Shown here: piece after piece, positions 16,822 through 24,992 of the stretch
How the letters are laid out: the number at the start of each line of letters is the position of its first letter
How positions within the stretch are numbered: the stretch's first letter is position 1
Source of the DNA: JAHRVQ01 sp964548025
Lineage (GTDB): Bacteria; Pseudomonadota; Gammaproteobacteria; Pseudomonadales; Azotimanducaceae
Length of the DNA: 64,000 bases
Assembly (NCBI GenBank): GCA_964548025.1
Contig: CAZJRI010000010.1
Span: 3,549 to 67,548 of the forward strand
Direction: 5' to 3'
Made by a program: the position numbers and the translations under genes
The notes under the pieces: generated by a model
The model's database searches: none
What the model was told of the DNA's origin: nothing
Seen by the model: only the letters and a program-made list of their open reading frames with translations

Positions 16822-17281
16822 AATTTGACTTTTTGGATCTTGGAGTCGCCTTTTCCAGCATATAGTCTACAGCAGACCTGATTTCGTTATCTGAACAGAA
16901 CTGACAATAACCACGGGGGGGCATCTCCCTGATCCCGTGAAGCGCATTTTTGTACAGTATGTCTTTCCCCTTTGCAATTCTGCCGGACCAGGCATTGATG
17001 TCTCCAAGTTTCGGGGCACCGAATACACTCAAAGTATGACAAGCCATGCAGATACGCTTATAGACGGTTCTGCCAGATAAAGGCTTCAAAGGCATGTCCG
17101 CGTCAGAGGAATCAGTTAGTGTGGTTTTTTCAGATTGCCGGGCGACAGAAGATATGTCTATTTCTGATGCGTTGTTCCCTTTCACTGAATTCACGCACAG
17201 GATTATCAAACAGAACAGATAATATTTTGACGCTGGATTTCGACAGGCTACCTGACTGTTAATTTGCGTCGCGCGCGCCAC
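16799..17281 (-). CDS. Cytochrome c5 family protein
   Basis: 160 residues from a GTG start. A signal segment YLFCLIILCVNS precedes the single heme site CMACH. The downstream YCQFCSDNEIRSAVDYM is the characteristic c5 disulfide loop before the last helix, and EMPPRG supplies the axial Met. It is a periplasmic monoheme electron carrier. The start lies inside the end of the upstream cytochrome gene (23 bp overlap), so both are probably translated from one message, and the 3' end overlaps the convergent NTF2-like gene. Confidence 0.85.
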   Translation of the reverse strand: MARATQINSQVACRNPASKYYLFCLIILCVNSVKGNNASEIDISSVARQSEKTTLTDSSDADMPLKPLSGRTVYKRICMACHTLSVFGAPKLGDINAWSGRIAKGKDILYKNALHGIREMPPRGYCQFCSDNEIRSAVDYMLEKATPRSKKSNFRTADEF

Positions 17282-17603
17282 AACTATCTTTGCAACTGCT
17301 TAGCTTCGAAAAGTATTTCGCCAGATCCTTGATCTGTGCATCTGTCAGTTTTTCAGCAATCGGGTTCATTAATTTGGGGCTCTTGCGCTCCCCACTCCTG
17401 AATGCCTTAAGCTGATCAATCATATACTTCTTCTGTTGGCCAGCTAGATGCGGATATGCAAGTACCAGGCTGATTCCATCAACGCCATGACAGGGCGCAC
17501 AAATCGTTTTTACCATCTTTTCAGTTTCTGCTTTTCCAGCGTATGCGGCAACCGATACAGAGAATAATACGCAGGCTATTGCTCCAGTTATTAACTTTGT
17601 CAT
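17259..17603 (-). CDS. Cytochrome c553/c4-like monoheme protein
   Basis: 114 residues from ATG 17603 (AGGTAAT upstream). A signal peptide ends at YAG (about residue 22). The heme motif is CAPCH (C35-H39) and an axial Met lies in PKLMNP. The core GQQKKYMIDQLKAFRSGER is typical of the c553/c4 group that donates electrons to oxidases and periplasmic reductases. It is first in a two-gene cytochrome unit transcribed away from the SCO gene. Confidence 0.88.
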   Translation of the reverse strand: MTKLITGAIACVLFSVSVAAYAGKAETEKMVKTICAPCHGVDGISLVLAYPHLAGQQKKYMIDQLKAFRSGERKSPKLMNPIAEKLTDAQIKDLAKYFSKLSSCKDSCGARDAN

Positions 17604-17828
17604 CAATTCAATATTACCTAATTTTCTAAGAGCATATTTTTCCCCACCGACTCATTCATCGTGATCTTTCGGGGGGATCAACTGATTGGATTAAGGCTGC
17701 TATTATCGCTGACTTTCAGGGAAGAAAGACGAATAAATAGTGCTGTATCTTCACCTTGAATGATAGCAGAAATCAACTAAGAAATACTCGCCGGGGACCG
17801 ATTAAAGACTTAAAATACAGTACATAAT

Positions 17829-18473
17829 ATGACTACCAAACAGAACATCTACAGGCTTCGGCTGATTGGCATATCCGCGATTTTCAATATCATGATTTCG
17901 CCACTCGCACTGCCCAATGAGAAGATTACTGATTCAACTATCATCCCGCCTGTTTCGGACTTTCCTCAGTCAGATGCCAGACAGGTTACCGGCGGACCTT
18001 TCAGACTCGTCTCCCATGCAGGCAGGACTGTAACTGAGAAAGATTTCAAAGACAGTTTCCTGTTAATTTATTTCGGCTACAGTTATTGTCCTGATGTATG
18101 CCCGACTGACCTTTCGATCATGGGTAATGCAATCGATCTGATGGCCCGGGAGGGAGACAAAGTTCAACCTATATTTATTACCTTTGATCCGATGCGGGAT
18201 ACCAAAGATCACCTTGCAGGTTATATAAAGAACTTTCATCCACGTTTGATTGGATTAACAGGAACCAGAGAGCAAACCCTGGCAGCAGCTAATCAGTTTG
18301 GCGTTGACGTATCTTCCACATACAAAGCTGAAATAACGGGTTCTGCTTACTCCATGAATCATTCGGCGTTCACCTATCTGGTAGACCCAAACCGAAAGCT
18401 GAGGGTGATGTTCAGGCATGGGACCAATTCAAAGCTAATGGCCGATACAATTCGACGTCACATCCATCAATAG
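17829..18473 (+). CDS. SCO1/SenC copper chaperone
   Basis: 214 residues with an N-terminal membrane anchor, then a thioredoxin-like SCO domain. Copper ligands are CPDVC (C87, C91) and His178 in MNHSAF, with VDPNRKL following. SCO proteins deliver copper to cytochrome oxidases or other cuproenzymes in the periplasm. In this window the obvious local client is the multicopper oxidase, although no cytochrome oxidase gene is present to compare. Transcribed divergently from the two cytochromes. Confidence 0.9.
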   Translation: MTTKQNIYRLRLIGISAIFNIMISPLALPNEKITDSTIIPPVSDFPQSDARQVTGGPFRLVSHAGRTVTEKDFKDSFLLIYFGYSYCPDVCPTDLSIMGNAIDLMAREGDKVQPIFITFDPMRDTKDHLAGYIKNFHPRLIGLTGTREQTLAAANQFGVDVSSTYKAEITGSAYSMNHSAFTYLVDPNRKLRVMFRHGTNSKLMADTIRRHIHQ

Positions 18474-18628
18474 AAACCGGCACACTTTATCGCCACTTGA
18501 ATTCAAGCATTTCTTTTTTGGTAGTAGTGCTTTCATGGAGTCTTTCCAGACACCCTCTACCTAACAGTTTCACCAAGGTATAGATCAGTTTATGCTGAGG
18601 GCAGGAGGTCTGTGTTACAGCATATCCA

Positions 18629-19897
18629 TCACATTCGGACAAAGCGACGAAAAACGAGTGCACCGCTTATAAGGTTAAAAGCCAGATATAGATTAGATAT
18701 CATAAAAACCGTTGCAGCAAATCGCACCAGATCAGCCACGAACAACGCTACCAGCATCAACCCTACTGCCAGCATATGCATTCGAAACTGATTGCGGGCA
18801 TTCTTATCCGAAACGATTTTTTTCATATTCGGAATTTTCAATTCCCACCTGTTGCTCATCTCAATGGTTTGGGTCATATGCAACCAGACCAGAAAGGGGA
18901 TTATTTTGTACAACATGCCTGTGATCAGAGACATGGTAAACCCCACGATCATCAGCGAACCCAGAACCAGGTCTATTCTCGGATGTGAGATCTGCCCGGT
19001 TCTTGAAAGTGCCATTATTGTGAGTGCGAGCAATAGACATAAAAGACCGAATCTCCAAAAATCCATTGTGACATCAGGGACCTTCCTTCTACGCTGCTGT
19101 TGAAGCATTATCGTAGTAAGCGCATATGACGCGAATCCTCCAAGTAGAATAGCTTCAAATGCAAGCACGACCGCATTTGATGCATTTACAGAAAACAGTG
19201 CAAACGATTCAACAAGGCTGATCGATACCAGACTCAAAATCACGGCAACTGCCAACCACCTGATCATTGCACCGGGATATTTCGGGGTGACCTGGAACAT
19301 TGGTACAACCTGATAAGAAATCGTAAAAACCAATATGCCAATCCATCCAAACAAGCCCCATCTGATATGCAGAGAGGTAAACGATCGTTGCAATGACACC
19401 TCAGGCAAGGAATATCCTGCGGCAAGGTAAAGCCCCAGGGTGAGCGTTAGCAGAAACGAAACAATCGCAAGCTTCATACCCAGAGTTACCCCCGAATTGG
19501 CTTCTGATTTCAAGAGACTGGTTATCAGGTTCAAAATCAGCCAGAGAAAAGACAATCCCAGCATCACAGCCCCTATTCCTATCAATAAGGGTGTTATCTG
19601 CAGAAATCCGACAGACATGATTACAGTACCTGAAAGCAGACCTGCATAGACGATCCTGCTAAAGGCGACAGGACTTTGTATCTGTACGCCCGCAAGTACA
19701 GGTAATAATTGTTGCAGGGCCCCCACCATAACCATCGTGATAAAGCCAAGGGTAAGTAGATGTGTAACAGCTATCATTGCCGGGTCCCATCTGTTGACAA
19801 TCGACACCAATACGGGGAAGAAAGGTGCAGTCAGCATATAGATCAAAGGTACAGATAGAGGTGGGGTCTGCTCCAGGGAGAGTGAGGATCTATTCAT
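18629..19897 (-). CDS. NnrS/heme-copper oxidase subunit I-like membrane protein
   Basis: 422 residues with about 12 membrane helices. Conserved intramembrane His occur in VTHLLTLGF, TSLHIRWGLFG and FLVWLHMTQ, a pattern like NnrS and cbb3 subunit I relatives that bind heme and copper. Genes of this type often accompany DUF2249 and hemerythrin genes in denitrifiers, as here. The likely role is NO tolerance in the inner membrane, inferred from family resemblance and neighbours. Last gene of the hemerythrin unit. Confidence 0.7.
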   Translation of the reverse strand: MNRSSLSLEQTPPLSVPLIYMLTAPFFPVLVSIVNRWDPAMIAVTHLLTLGFITMVMVGALQQLLPVLAGVQIQSPVAFSRIVYAGLLSGTVIMSVGFLQITPLLIGIGAVMLGLSFLWLILNLITSLLKSEANSGVTLGMKLAIVSFLLTLTLGLYLAAGYSLPEVSLQRSFTSLHIRWGLFGWIGILVFTISYQVVPMFQVTPKYPGAMIRWLAVAVILSLVSISLVESFALFSVNASNAVVLAFEAILLGGFASYALTTIMLQQQRRRKVPDVTMDFWRFGLLCLLLALTIMALSRTGQISHPRIDLVLGSLMIVGFTMSLITGMLYKIIPFLVWLHMTQTIEMSNRWELKIPNMKKIVSDKNARNQFRMHMLAVGLMLVALFVADLVRFAATVFMISNLYLAFNLISGALVFRRFVRM

Positions 19898-19963
19898 TGC
19901 AACGGGTTCATACTTCTACACTTTCCGCCAGGCTTGTACTTTCCACGGCTATTATTTCCACAC

Positions 19964-20254
19964 CTACTCTTTCCATGCCGGGTATTCTGTGGCTGATGCA
20001 ATTGCTCTCCTGCGCGCCTCACTGTCTTCGTTTTTCCAGATAAATACGTTACAGCTATCATTTGGCCCGCGACGAATGTCATAACCAAATCCTCTTTTTT
20101 CCAATCGTTCAAACAGCAGCCGTGGAAAACGTCTGTGATGGAAATGGAGAAACTTACCCGGATCGAGTTTGCCAACAGCATCCAAAGCCATTTGCAGGGG
20201 TTCAGGTGCAGGGAAATCACTGACATCAAGGTAGTCAGAATGACTGTCGATCAA
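19964..20254 (-). CDS. DUF2249 family protein
   Basis: 96 residues matching the DUF2249 pattern: EPLQMALDAVGKLDPGKFLHFHHRRFP, then LLFERLEKRGF and a closing VFIWK. These small cytosolic proteins have a SirA/TusA-like fold and commonly neighbour hemerythrin and NO-metabolism genes. The function is not established. Its start overlaps the hemerythrin stop by 4 bp, indicating translational coupling. Confidence 0.85.
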   Translation of the reverse strand: MIDSHSDYLDVSDFPAPEPLQMALDAVGKLDPGKFLHFHHRRFPRLLFERLEKRGFGYDIRRGPNDSCNVFIWKNEDSEARRRAIASATEYPAWKE

Positions 20255-20685
20255 ATCTCCTCCATTGCACTGATATAATTATCTGATTGCTCACCCAACA
20301 TCCGATCTATCATTGGATAGAGAATCTGCTCCTCCTTCATATTATGCTGCTGCATTAAAACGAGTAAAGTTTCTGCTTCGCCAAGGAATTCGTCTTTGTC
20401 TTCAAGCGCAGCCACTTTGGACAAACTCTCGATCAGGTCTCTCATCTGTCCGTGTTCCATTCTCATTACCTGGGTTGGCCCGCCGGATGAGCCCATTACC
20501 CTTTCTGCTGCAGGAAACAAAACGTTCTCCTCCCGCTTCAAGTGTCTTTCGATTTCGTCGACAACGGCCTTGAATGCAGCGCTGAGTTCAGACCATTTAG
20601 ATTCAGCAGCCAAATTCTCGGCTTTGGCAAATAATTCATCACATTGCACATGCGTCTTTGCCATATAATCAAAAATGGTACTCAT
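20251..20685 (-). CDS. Hemerythrin-domain protein
   Basis: 144 residues from ATG 20685, preceded by GGAGAGGTAGC; a longer frame to 20700 is less likely. Iron ligands of the four-helix bundle are visible in HVQCDELF, HLKREENVLFP, HGQMRDL and HNMKEEQILYP. Such di-iron proteins sense or bind O2 or NO and can take part in repair under nitrosative stress. First gene of the unit hemerythrin-DUF2249-NnrS-like, behind the FNR-type box at 20811. Confidence 0.9.
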   Translation of the reverse strand: MSTIFDYMAKTHVQCDELFAKAENLAAESKWSELSAAFKAVVDEIERHLKREENVLFPAAERVMGSSGGPTQVMRMEHGQMRDLIESLSKVAALEDKDEFLGEAETLLVLMQQHNMKEEQILYPMIDRMLGEQSDNYISAMEEI

Positions 20686-20810
20686 GCTACCTCTCCACAC
20701 AAAAACTTAAATCAGCAGCCTACCCTAAACCCGGATTCTGTTTAACGACATGGATCAATTATCAGGCCGATTATCAGGATGTAAAGTAAACCAATTTGTT
20801 GATGACTGTG

Positions 20811-20853
20811 TTGATTTCGATCATGTGCACTGTTTGGTTTTACCAAGTACAAT
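20811..20853 (+). promoter_or_regulatory. FNR/DNR-type box with -10 element
   Basis: TTGATTTCGATCAT (20811-20824) differs from the FNR/DNR consensus TTGAT-N4-ATCAA at only the last base. TACAAT at 20848-20853 is placed as expected for a class II promoter centred at about -41.5, giving a start near 20859 toward the lipoprotein/b561/ferredoxin genes. On the other strand TACTTT is similarly spaced toward the hemerythrin gene, so the site may serve both directions. Confidence 0.65.
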
Positions 20854-20900
20854 GATTGCAATCACATACAAAGGCACACCCTATCATTAGTCTTGATTCA

Positions 20901-21284
20901 GTGAAAAATGTCATAAGGCCGCTTGTTTTTATAGCGGTTTCAGGTGGCATAGTTATCGTCCTTTCTTCATGCGCAAGACACGAGCCGCCTGAAGACACTG
21001 TTCGCTCAATTTGCGCAAGTGAAATGAAGAAGACCCTTGCGAGCACCAACTTAGCGGCTGGCAATGAGCTAGCGGACGAGCCTGTGATATCCGTCTTGGA
21101 AATAGGCAGAAAAGGGGTCGGTGAAAGCAAAAATACTAGAGGCATTCCTGATAAAACACTTGTTTATACCATTGCATGTCTGATCAAAACCACAATAGGC
21201 GAAGAAGAATCCGAACCTGAAAATCTTTATCTCTATTTCTACAAAGACGCAAATGGAAACTGGACCACGAGGGAAAGAATGTGA
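20901..21284 (+). CDS. Small lipoprotein, unknown function
   Basis: About 127 residues from GTG 20901; a TTG at 20856 would extend it, but it coincides with the predicted transcription start. A lipobox VLSSC lies about 22 residues in. The remaining domain has two further cysteines (SICASE and IACLIK) and a closing YLYFYKDANGNW, suggesting a small beta-rich periplasmic fold. I do not recognise it. It appears to lead the FNR-boxed unit containing cytochrome b561 and ferredoxin. Confidence 0.6.
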   Translation: MKNVIRPLVFIAVSGGIVIVLSSCARHEPPEDTVRSICASEMKKTLASTNLAAGNELADEPVISVLEIGRKGVGESKNTRGIPDKTLVYTIACLIKTTIGEEESEPENLYLYFYKDANGNWTTRERM

Positions 21285-21369
21285 GAAGTTTTATCAATCA
21301 TCAATCTTTGATATGGTTTAATTCTACTTGTGCCATCAAATCATATCGTCGATTATCGGAAATCAGCTA

Positions 21370-21882
21370 ATGCCACCTTCAAGTAAACGATCTCAATATA
21401 ACATTGCAAAGATGCTGCACTGGTTAGTTGCTCTAATTGTTCTGCTGCTACTAATGTCAGGGTGGCGCACTGGTGATTTTGACCTGGAAGACAAGAAAGT
21501 CGTCATAATGATTCACTCAGGACTGGGCACAACTGTATTTCTTCTGATGGTATTTCGATGGTGGTGGCGCAGTTCCAATAACCTCTATGCGCCCGCTGGC
21601 TGGCGGAAAAGACCATCAATGCTGATGCAATGGTTTTTCTACCCTTTACTTCTGTTACAGCCGGTTTTGGGTTTCATTCAGGCATTGTTCATTGATTATG
21701 AAGTGCTCGCATATGGCTTCATTAATTATTCAGCGATCGCTGCTGAAAACAAAAACCTATCTGGTCTGTTTCATCAGGCACATATGATTACCGCCGTATT
21801 GCTTATATTGATTTTTCTTGCACACGTCGGAGACAAGTCGAGGAAGTTCTTCATCGACGACAGCAATTCCATGAAAGATTAG
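21370..21882 (+). CDS. Cytochrome b561-type membrane protein
   Basis: 170 residues from ATG 21370 (MPPSSKR). It has four membrane helices with heme-ligand His in AKMLHWLVAL, MIHSGLGT, FHQAHMITA and LAHVGD, the YceJ/cytochrome b561 layout. It would move electrons between the quinone pool and a periplasmic acceptor. It lies between a lipoprotein gene and a ferredoxin gene in the FNR-boxed unit. Confidence 0.85.
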   Translation: MPPSSKRSQYNIAKMLHWLVALIVLLLLMSGWRTGDFDLEDKKVVIMIHSGLGTTVFLLMVFRWWWRSSNNLYAPAGWRKRPSMLMQWFFYPLLLLQPVLGFIQALFIDYEVLAYGFINYSAIAAENKNLSGLFHQAHMITAVLLILIFLAHVGDKSRKFFIDDSNSMKD

Positions 21883-21914
21883 CCATTATGAGAAACCGGA
21901 ATGTGAGCTGGTAA

Positions 21915-22241
21915 ATGGCTTTTGTTGTCACCGAAAACTGCATCAACTGCAAGCATACTACCTGCGTTGAAGTCTGCCCTGTAGATTGTTTCTACGAAGG
22001 TCCAAACTTTCTCGTGATCAACCCGCGAGAGTGCATTGACTGTGGAATCTGCGCGAGGGGATGTCCGACTGATGCGATCATAGAAGGCAGAAATATCAAA
22101 CCTGATCAGCAGATATTCCTTCGCCTGAATGCTGAACTGTCAGTGATCTGGCCAAATATCACCGATCAGAAATCACCACCACCAGATGTGGAAGAGTGGG
22201 AAGACGTCCCCGACAAATTAAAACTGCTCGAACGCTGGTGA
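21915..22241 (+). CDS. fdxA: 7Fe ferredoxin FdxA
   Basis: 108 residues with the FdxA pattern: a first motif C-INC-KHTTC-VEVCP that supports a 3Fe-4S cluster, and C-IDC-GIC-ARGCP for a 4Fe-4S cluster. The acidic C-terminal tail (VEEWEDVPDK) is also typical. It is a cytosolic low-potential electron carrier, 32 bp after the cytochrome b561 gene. Confidence 0.92.
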   Translation: MAFVVTENCINCKHTTCVEVCPVDCFYEGPNFLVINPRECIDCGICARGCPTDAIIEGRNIKPDQQIFLRLNAELSVIWPNITDQKSPPPDVEEWEDVPDKLKLLERW

Positions 22242-22294
22242 TTAACTGACACCCGGCCGGGCATGACCAGATAATCCATGTTCAGTGATTATAT

Positions 22295-22846
22295 TCAGCC
22301 GAAATTCCTGGTTTCACCAAGGCAACCATCCCCGGCATAGAACTTCCAGACGCCTGATTTTTGACTGCCTCGGTACATGCCGCACTTTCTTATCTGGCCT
22401 GTATCATAGAAGTAACTCCAGTACCCCACCCTTGAATCTTCCTTGTAATTACCGACCATCTTTGGTTTTCCATTTCTATGGAAATTTTCAAGCGGGCCAT
22501 CCAGCAGACCGTTAATATAACTCGCTCTTTGTGCCAGTTGTCCGTTCTCATAGTACCTCTCAAAGTCTCCATGAGGTGCACCGGCTAAAGAGGCTCCCTT
22601 CACCTTAAGCTGACCGTTGGGGTAGAACAACTCCCAGGCGCCATCTCTAAGCCCCTTCTCGTAGTTCCCTCTGAATTCGAGCTGGCCATTTTCGTAGTAC
22701 ATCTTCCAGGGGCCTTCTTCCCTGCCTTTTTTGTACGCCCCTCTGTATTCCAGTTCGCCATTGTCACGAAAATATTCAACCTGCCCATCAGGTCTTGTGA
22801 ACAGTGACTGAACTATGGCTTTCAATCCGCTATAAAGGTTCAACAT
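22295..22846 (-). CDS. MORN-repeat protein (YwqK-like), shorter copy
   Basis: 183 residues built of six to seven MORN repeats of about 23 residues with the pattern ENGQLE-x-RGNYEKGxxxGxWExxY, preceded by a short amphipathic N-terminus. No signal peptide is clear. It lies 66 bp downstream of a longer paralogue with the same repeat. YwqK-like proteins are often labelled antitoxins of contact-dependent systems, but nothing toxic is recognisable next to it. Function unknown. Confidence 0.8.
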   Translation of the reverse strand: MLNLYSGLKAIVQSLFTRPDGQVEYFRDNGELEYRGAYKKGREEGPWKMYYENGQLEFRGNYEKGLRDGAWELFYPNGQLKVKGASLAGAPHGDFERYYENGQLAQRASYINGLLDGPLENFHRNGKPKMVGNYKEDSRVGYWSYFYDTGQIRKCGMYRGSQKSGVWKFYAGDGCLGETRNFG

Positions 22847-22912
22847 GAGGGTACATCCCCGGGCTCCTCCATCGCGCCAAGCCAGATCCTCTGACGAAGT
22901 TGACTACGCATG

Positions 22913-23836
22913 TTATTGCCGGATTCCGTTTTTGTAGGTCATCTTCTCCTTCAACTGGCCGTCTTCATGGAAAAACTCAAACAGACCATCGAGTGCGCCA
23001 TTTAAGAAATGTCCCCTGGTGTTCAACTGCCCATTCTCGTAGTAAGACTCATAGGGTCCATGCTGCTTTCCCCCTTTGTAGTTTTCGTCTACCTCGAGCT
23101 TTCCGCTCTCAAAATACTTCTCAAATGGACCTTCGAGTCTACCGTTCTGCAGGTTTCCCTTCGACTTCAATTGCCCATTTTCATGAAAGCACTCTTGCGC
23201 GCCTGTGGCTCTGTCATTCTCATAGGACACTCTTTCCGCCAGTTGGCCATTGCTGTGAAATCTCTCCCATGGTCCAACCTTCCTGCCATCAGCGAACTTA
23301 CCTTTTGACTCGGGATTTCCATTTTCGTGATACGACTCATAGATACCATTTCGTTTATCGCTCTTGTGAGATCCTCTGGATCTCAACTGCGCATTTGAAA
23401 AGTGGACTTCGAAAGGACCTTCACGACTACCATCTTTGAATGTACCTTCCGATCTTGGCTGTCCATTCTCGTGGAATAATTCCCACTGACCATTTTTAGT
23501 CCCGGTCTCGAACTGCTGACTTTCCCGAAGTTGGCCATTGGCATGAAACCACCTCTGCAGACCATCCAGCTTGCCGTCTATATAATGCCCTTTGAACTTC
23601 TGCGTTCCCTTTTCGCTGAAGCTTTCCCAGTCTCCATCTTCCAGGCCTTCTTTGAAGTTTCCCCTGGACTCTAACTGGCCGTTTTCGAAATACGCTTCAT
23701 AGGGCCCTTCATATTGCCCGTTCAGATAGGTGCCTCTACATTTTAATTGCCCATTGTCATAGTTCAATTCAAACGGCCCATCAGCCTGCTTCCCCTTGAA
23801 CTGGGACTTTAACCACGAGAAAACACCACTACTCAT
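22913..23836 (-). CDS. MORN-repeat protein (YwqK-like), longer copy
   Basis: 307 residues, almost entirely 11-12 MORN repeats (NGQL-x-x-RG-x-[YF]-x-x-G-x-x-x-G-x-[WFY]) after an ~18-residue N-terminus (SGVFSWLKSQFKGK). The near-identical repeat spacing suggests growth by internal duplication. First gene of the two-gene MORN unit, convergent with the ferredoxin unit. Such repeats form beta-hairpin strips that bind proteins or lipids; no specific role is evident. Confidence 0.82.
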   Translation of the reverse strand: MSSGVFSWLKSQFKGKQADGPFELNYDNGQLKCRGTYLNGQYEGPYEAYFENGQLESRGNFKEGLEDGDWESFSEKGTQKFKGHYIDGKLDGLQRWFHANGQLRESQQFETGTKNGQWELFHENGQPRSEGTFKDGSREGPFEVHFSNAQLRSRGSHKSDKRNGIYESYHENGNPESKGKFADGRKVGPWERFHSNGQLAERVSYENDRATGAQECFHENGQLKSKGNLQNGRLEGPFEKYFESGKLEVDENYKGGKQHGPYESYYENGQLNTRGHFLNGALDGLFEFFHEDGQLKEKMTYKNGIRQ

Positions 23837-24260
23837 CTTACTTCCGTCTCTTTGATTACCAGATTCAACTACTGTCCGATCTTTCCCTTAATTCAAGCCT
23901 GACAGACTGTACCCCCACAGGCCCCTAAAAATGACCCTCCAGGGTCCGCCACAATCGTGATCCTCAATCTAACCGCCCGAATTGGCGCCAGGGAAAGGCA
24001 AATGTCTTCAACTGCAGATCAATCAATCAATTGATAATACAAAAGACAGGTGGAGTAAGGAATCCGACAAAAGGAGCCAATTTCAGAAATGTACAACAAA
24101 TAGGGCTTGGGTTTCACCAAGATTTGATCTGAAGCAAGAAAATGCACATAAAAAGGGCATAACATGCAAATTAATAAGCCAAATCCCCTGATATTCGGGA
24201 AATTTAGACTTTAGATAATGAACAACAAAACAAAAAGATCAGGCACCCGGAGTATAACCG
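23837..24260. other. Intergenic region between MORN genes and LuxR regulator
   Basis: About 424 bp with no convincing gene. It holds the divergent promoters of the MORN unit and the LuxR regulator. Visible elements are a GACCCT-CC-AGGGTC dyad at 23933-23946 and an ATCAATTGAT palindrome at 24026-24035. No good FNR box was found. A 69-codon frame at 23982-24191 has no ribosome site or family resemblance. Confidence 0.5.
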
Positions 24261-24773
24261 ATGTTCGATGATACACGACCAATAGTTGTAGCTGGTGGCG
24301 ATGGAAAGGTAATTGCCCAGAACAGATCTGCACGTCGGATGCTGGGCTCTGGTACCGGTAAATTCTGCTGGGACTTCGTCGGCCAGCTTAAAGAAGAAGA
24401 TGAGCGCATGCCGTGCCAGCATGGTTGCGTCATGGAACTACTTGCCAAAGGGATGGATTGTTCCCAGCAGACCCAGTTCATCATGGGTGGCAAGCGAAAT
24501 CATCTCTCCTGTGTACCTGCCAACGGTATTGTAATCTGTATGCTTGCGTCCGGAGACGGCAAAACCAATGCACAGATACAGGCATTGTCTCCGCGGGAAA
24601 AAGAGATTTTGCTTCTGCTGGCTAATGGAGAAACCACTCCTACTGTAGCGGATCTCCTGGGCGTAAATGAATCTACAGTCAAAACTCACATAGAGAGAAT
24701 GCGCGGGAAACTGTCAGTTAATACCCGGGCAGCAGTTGTTGCGGAAGGTTTCCGTCTGGGTTACATCGAATGA
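24261..24773 (+). CDS. LuxR-family regulator with cysteine-rich PAS-like sensor domain
   Basis: 170 residues. The N-terminal ~95 residues look PAS-like (IVVAGGDGKVIAQNRSAR) and hold six cysteines: C36, C52, C56, C67, C84, C93. They include PCQHGC, the motif of redox- or metal-responsive PAS variants. The C-terminal LuxR helix-turn-helix runs from SPREKEILLLLANG through ESTVKTHIERM. GGAG precedes the ATG. It sits directly before the NO reductase gene in the same direction and is a natural candidate regulator of it; the signal (NO, redox or metal) is inference. Confidence 0.85.
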   Translation: MFDDTRPIVVAGGDGKVIAQNRSARRMLGSGTGKFCWDFVGQLKEEDERMPCQHGCVMELLAKGMDCSQQTQFIMGGKRNHLSCVPANGIVICMLASGDGKTNAQIQALSPREKEILLLLANGETTPTVADLLGVNESTVKTHIERMRGKLSVNTRAAVVAEGFRLGYIE

Positions 24774-24992
24774 GCATATTTCGTCTTCCGACCACTGCCT
24801 TCTGCCTGTTTTATCGCTTCATTTTCTATTTTTTCAATGACTTAAAAAAAATTTCGTTGTGTAGGTCAATCGGCCGACGCGAAGTAGCTTTACTTACCAT
24901 TAGAATGACTGGGTTATCAAAGAAGGCTCTGCAGTTTTTGGGGAGCCATTAAAGTATCTGTAACACCGCAAATCGATTAAGAGGAGCAAGAA

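Noticed and set aside
17655..17685. Possible FNR box upstream of the cytochrome c553-like gene
   Set aside because: GTGATC and GATCAAC half sites are separated by too many bases for the TTGAT-N4-ATCAA spacing.
22900..23439. 179-codon frame opposite the MORN gene
   Set aside because: It is the mirror of the repeat-rich coding strand; the minus-strand MORN pattern explains the sequence.
22295..23836. Toxin-antitoxin module based on YwqK-like MORN proteins
   Set aside because: No toxin-like partner is present in the neighbouring sequence.
24770..24952. 60-codon frame overlapping the LuxR stop
   Set aside because: Unusual composition with a Phe-rich start, no family resemblance; the region is better read as the norZ promoter.
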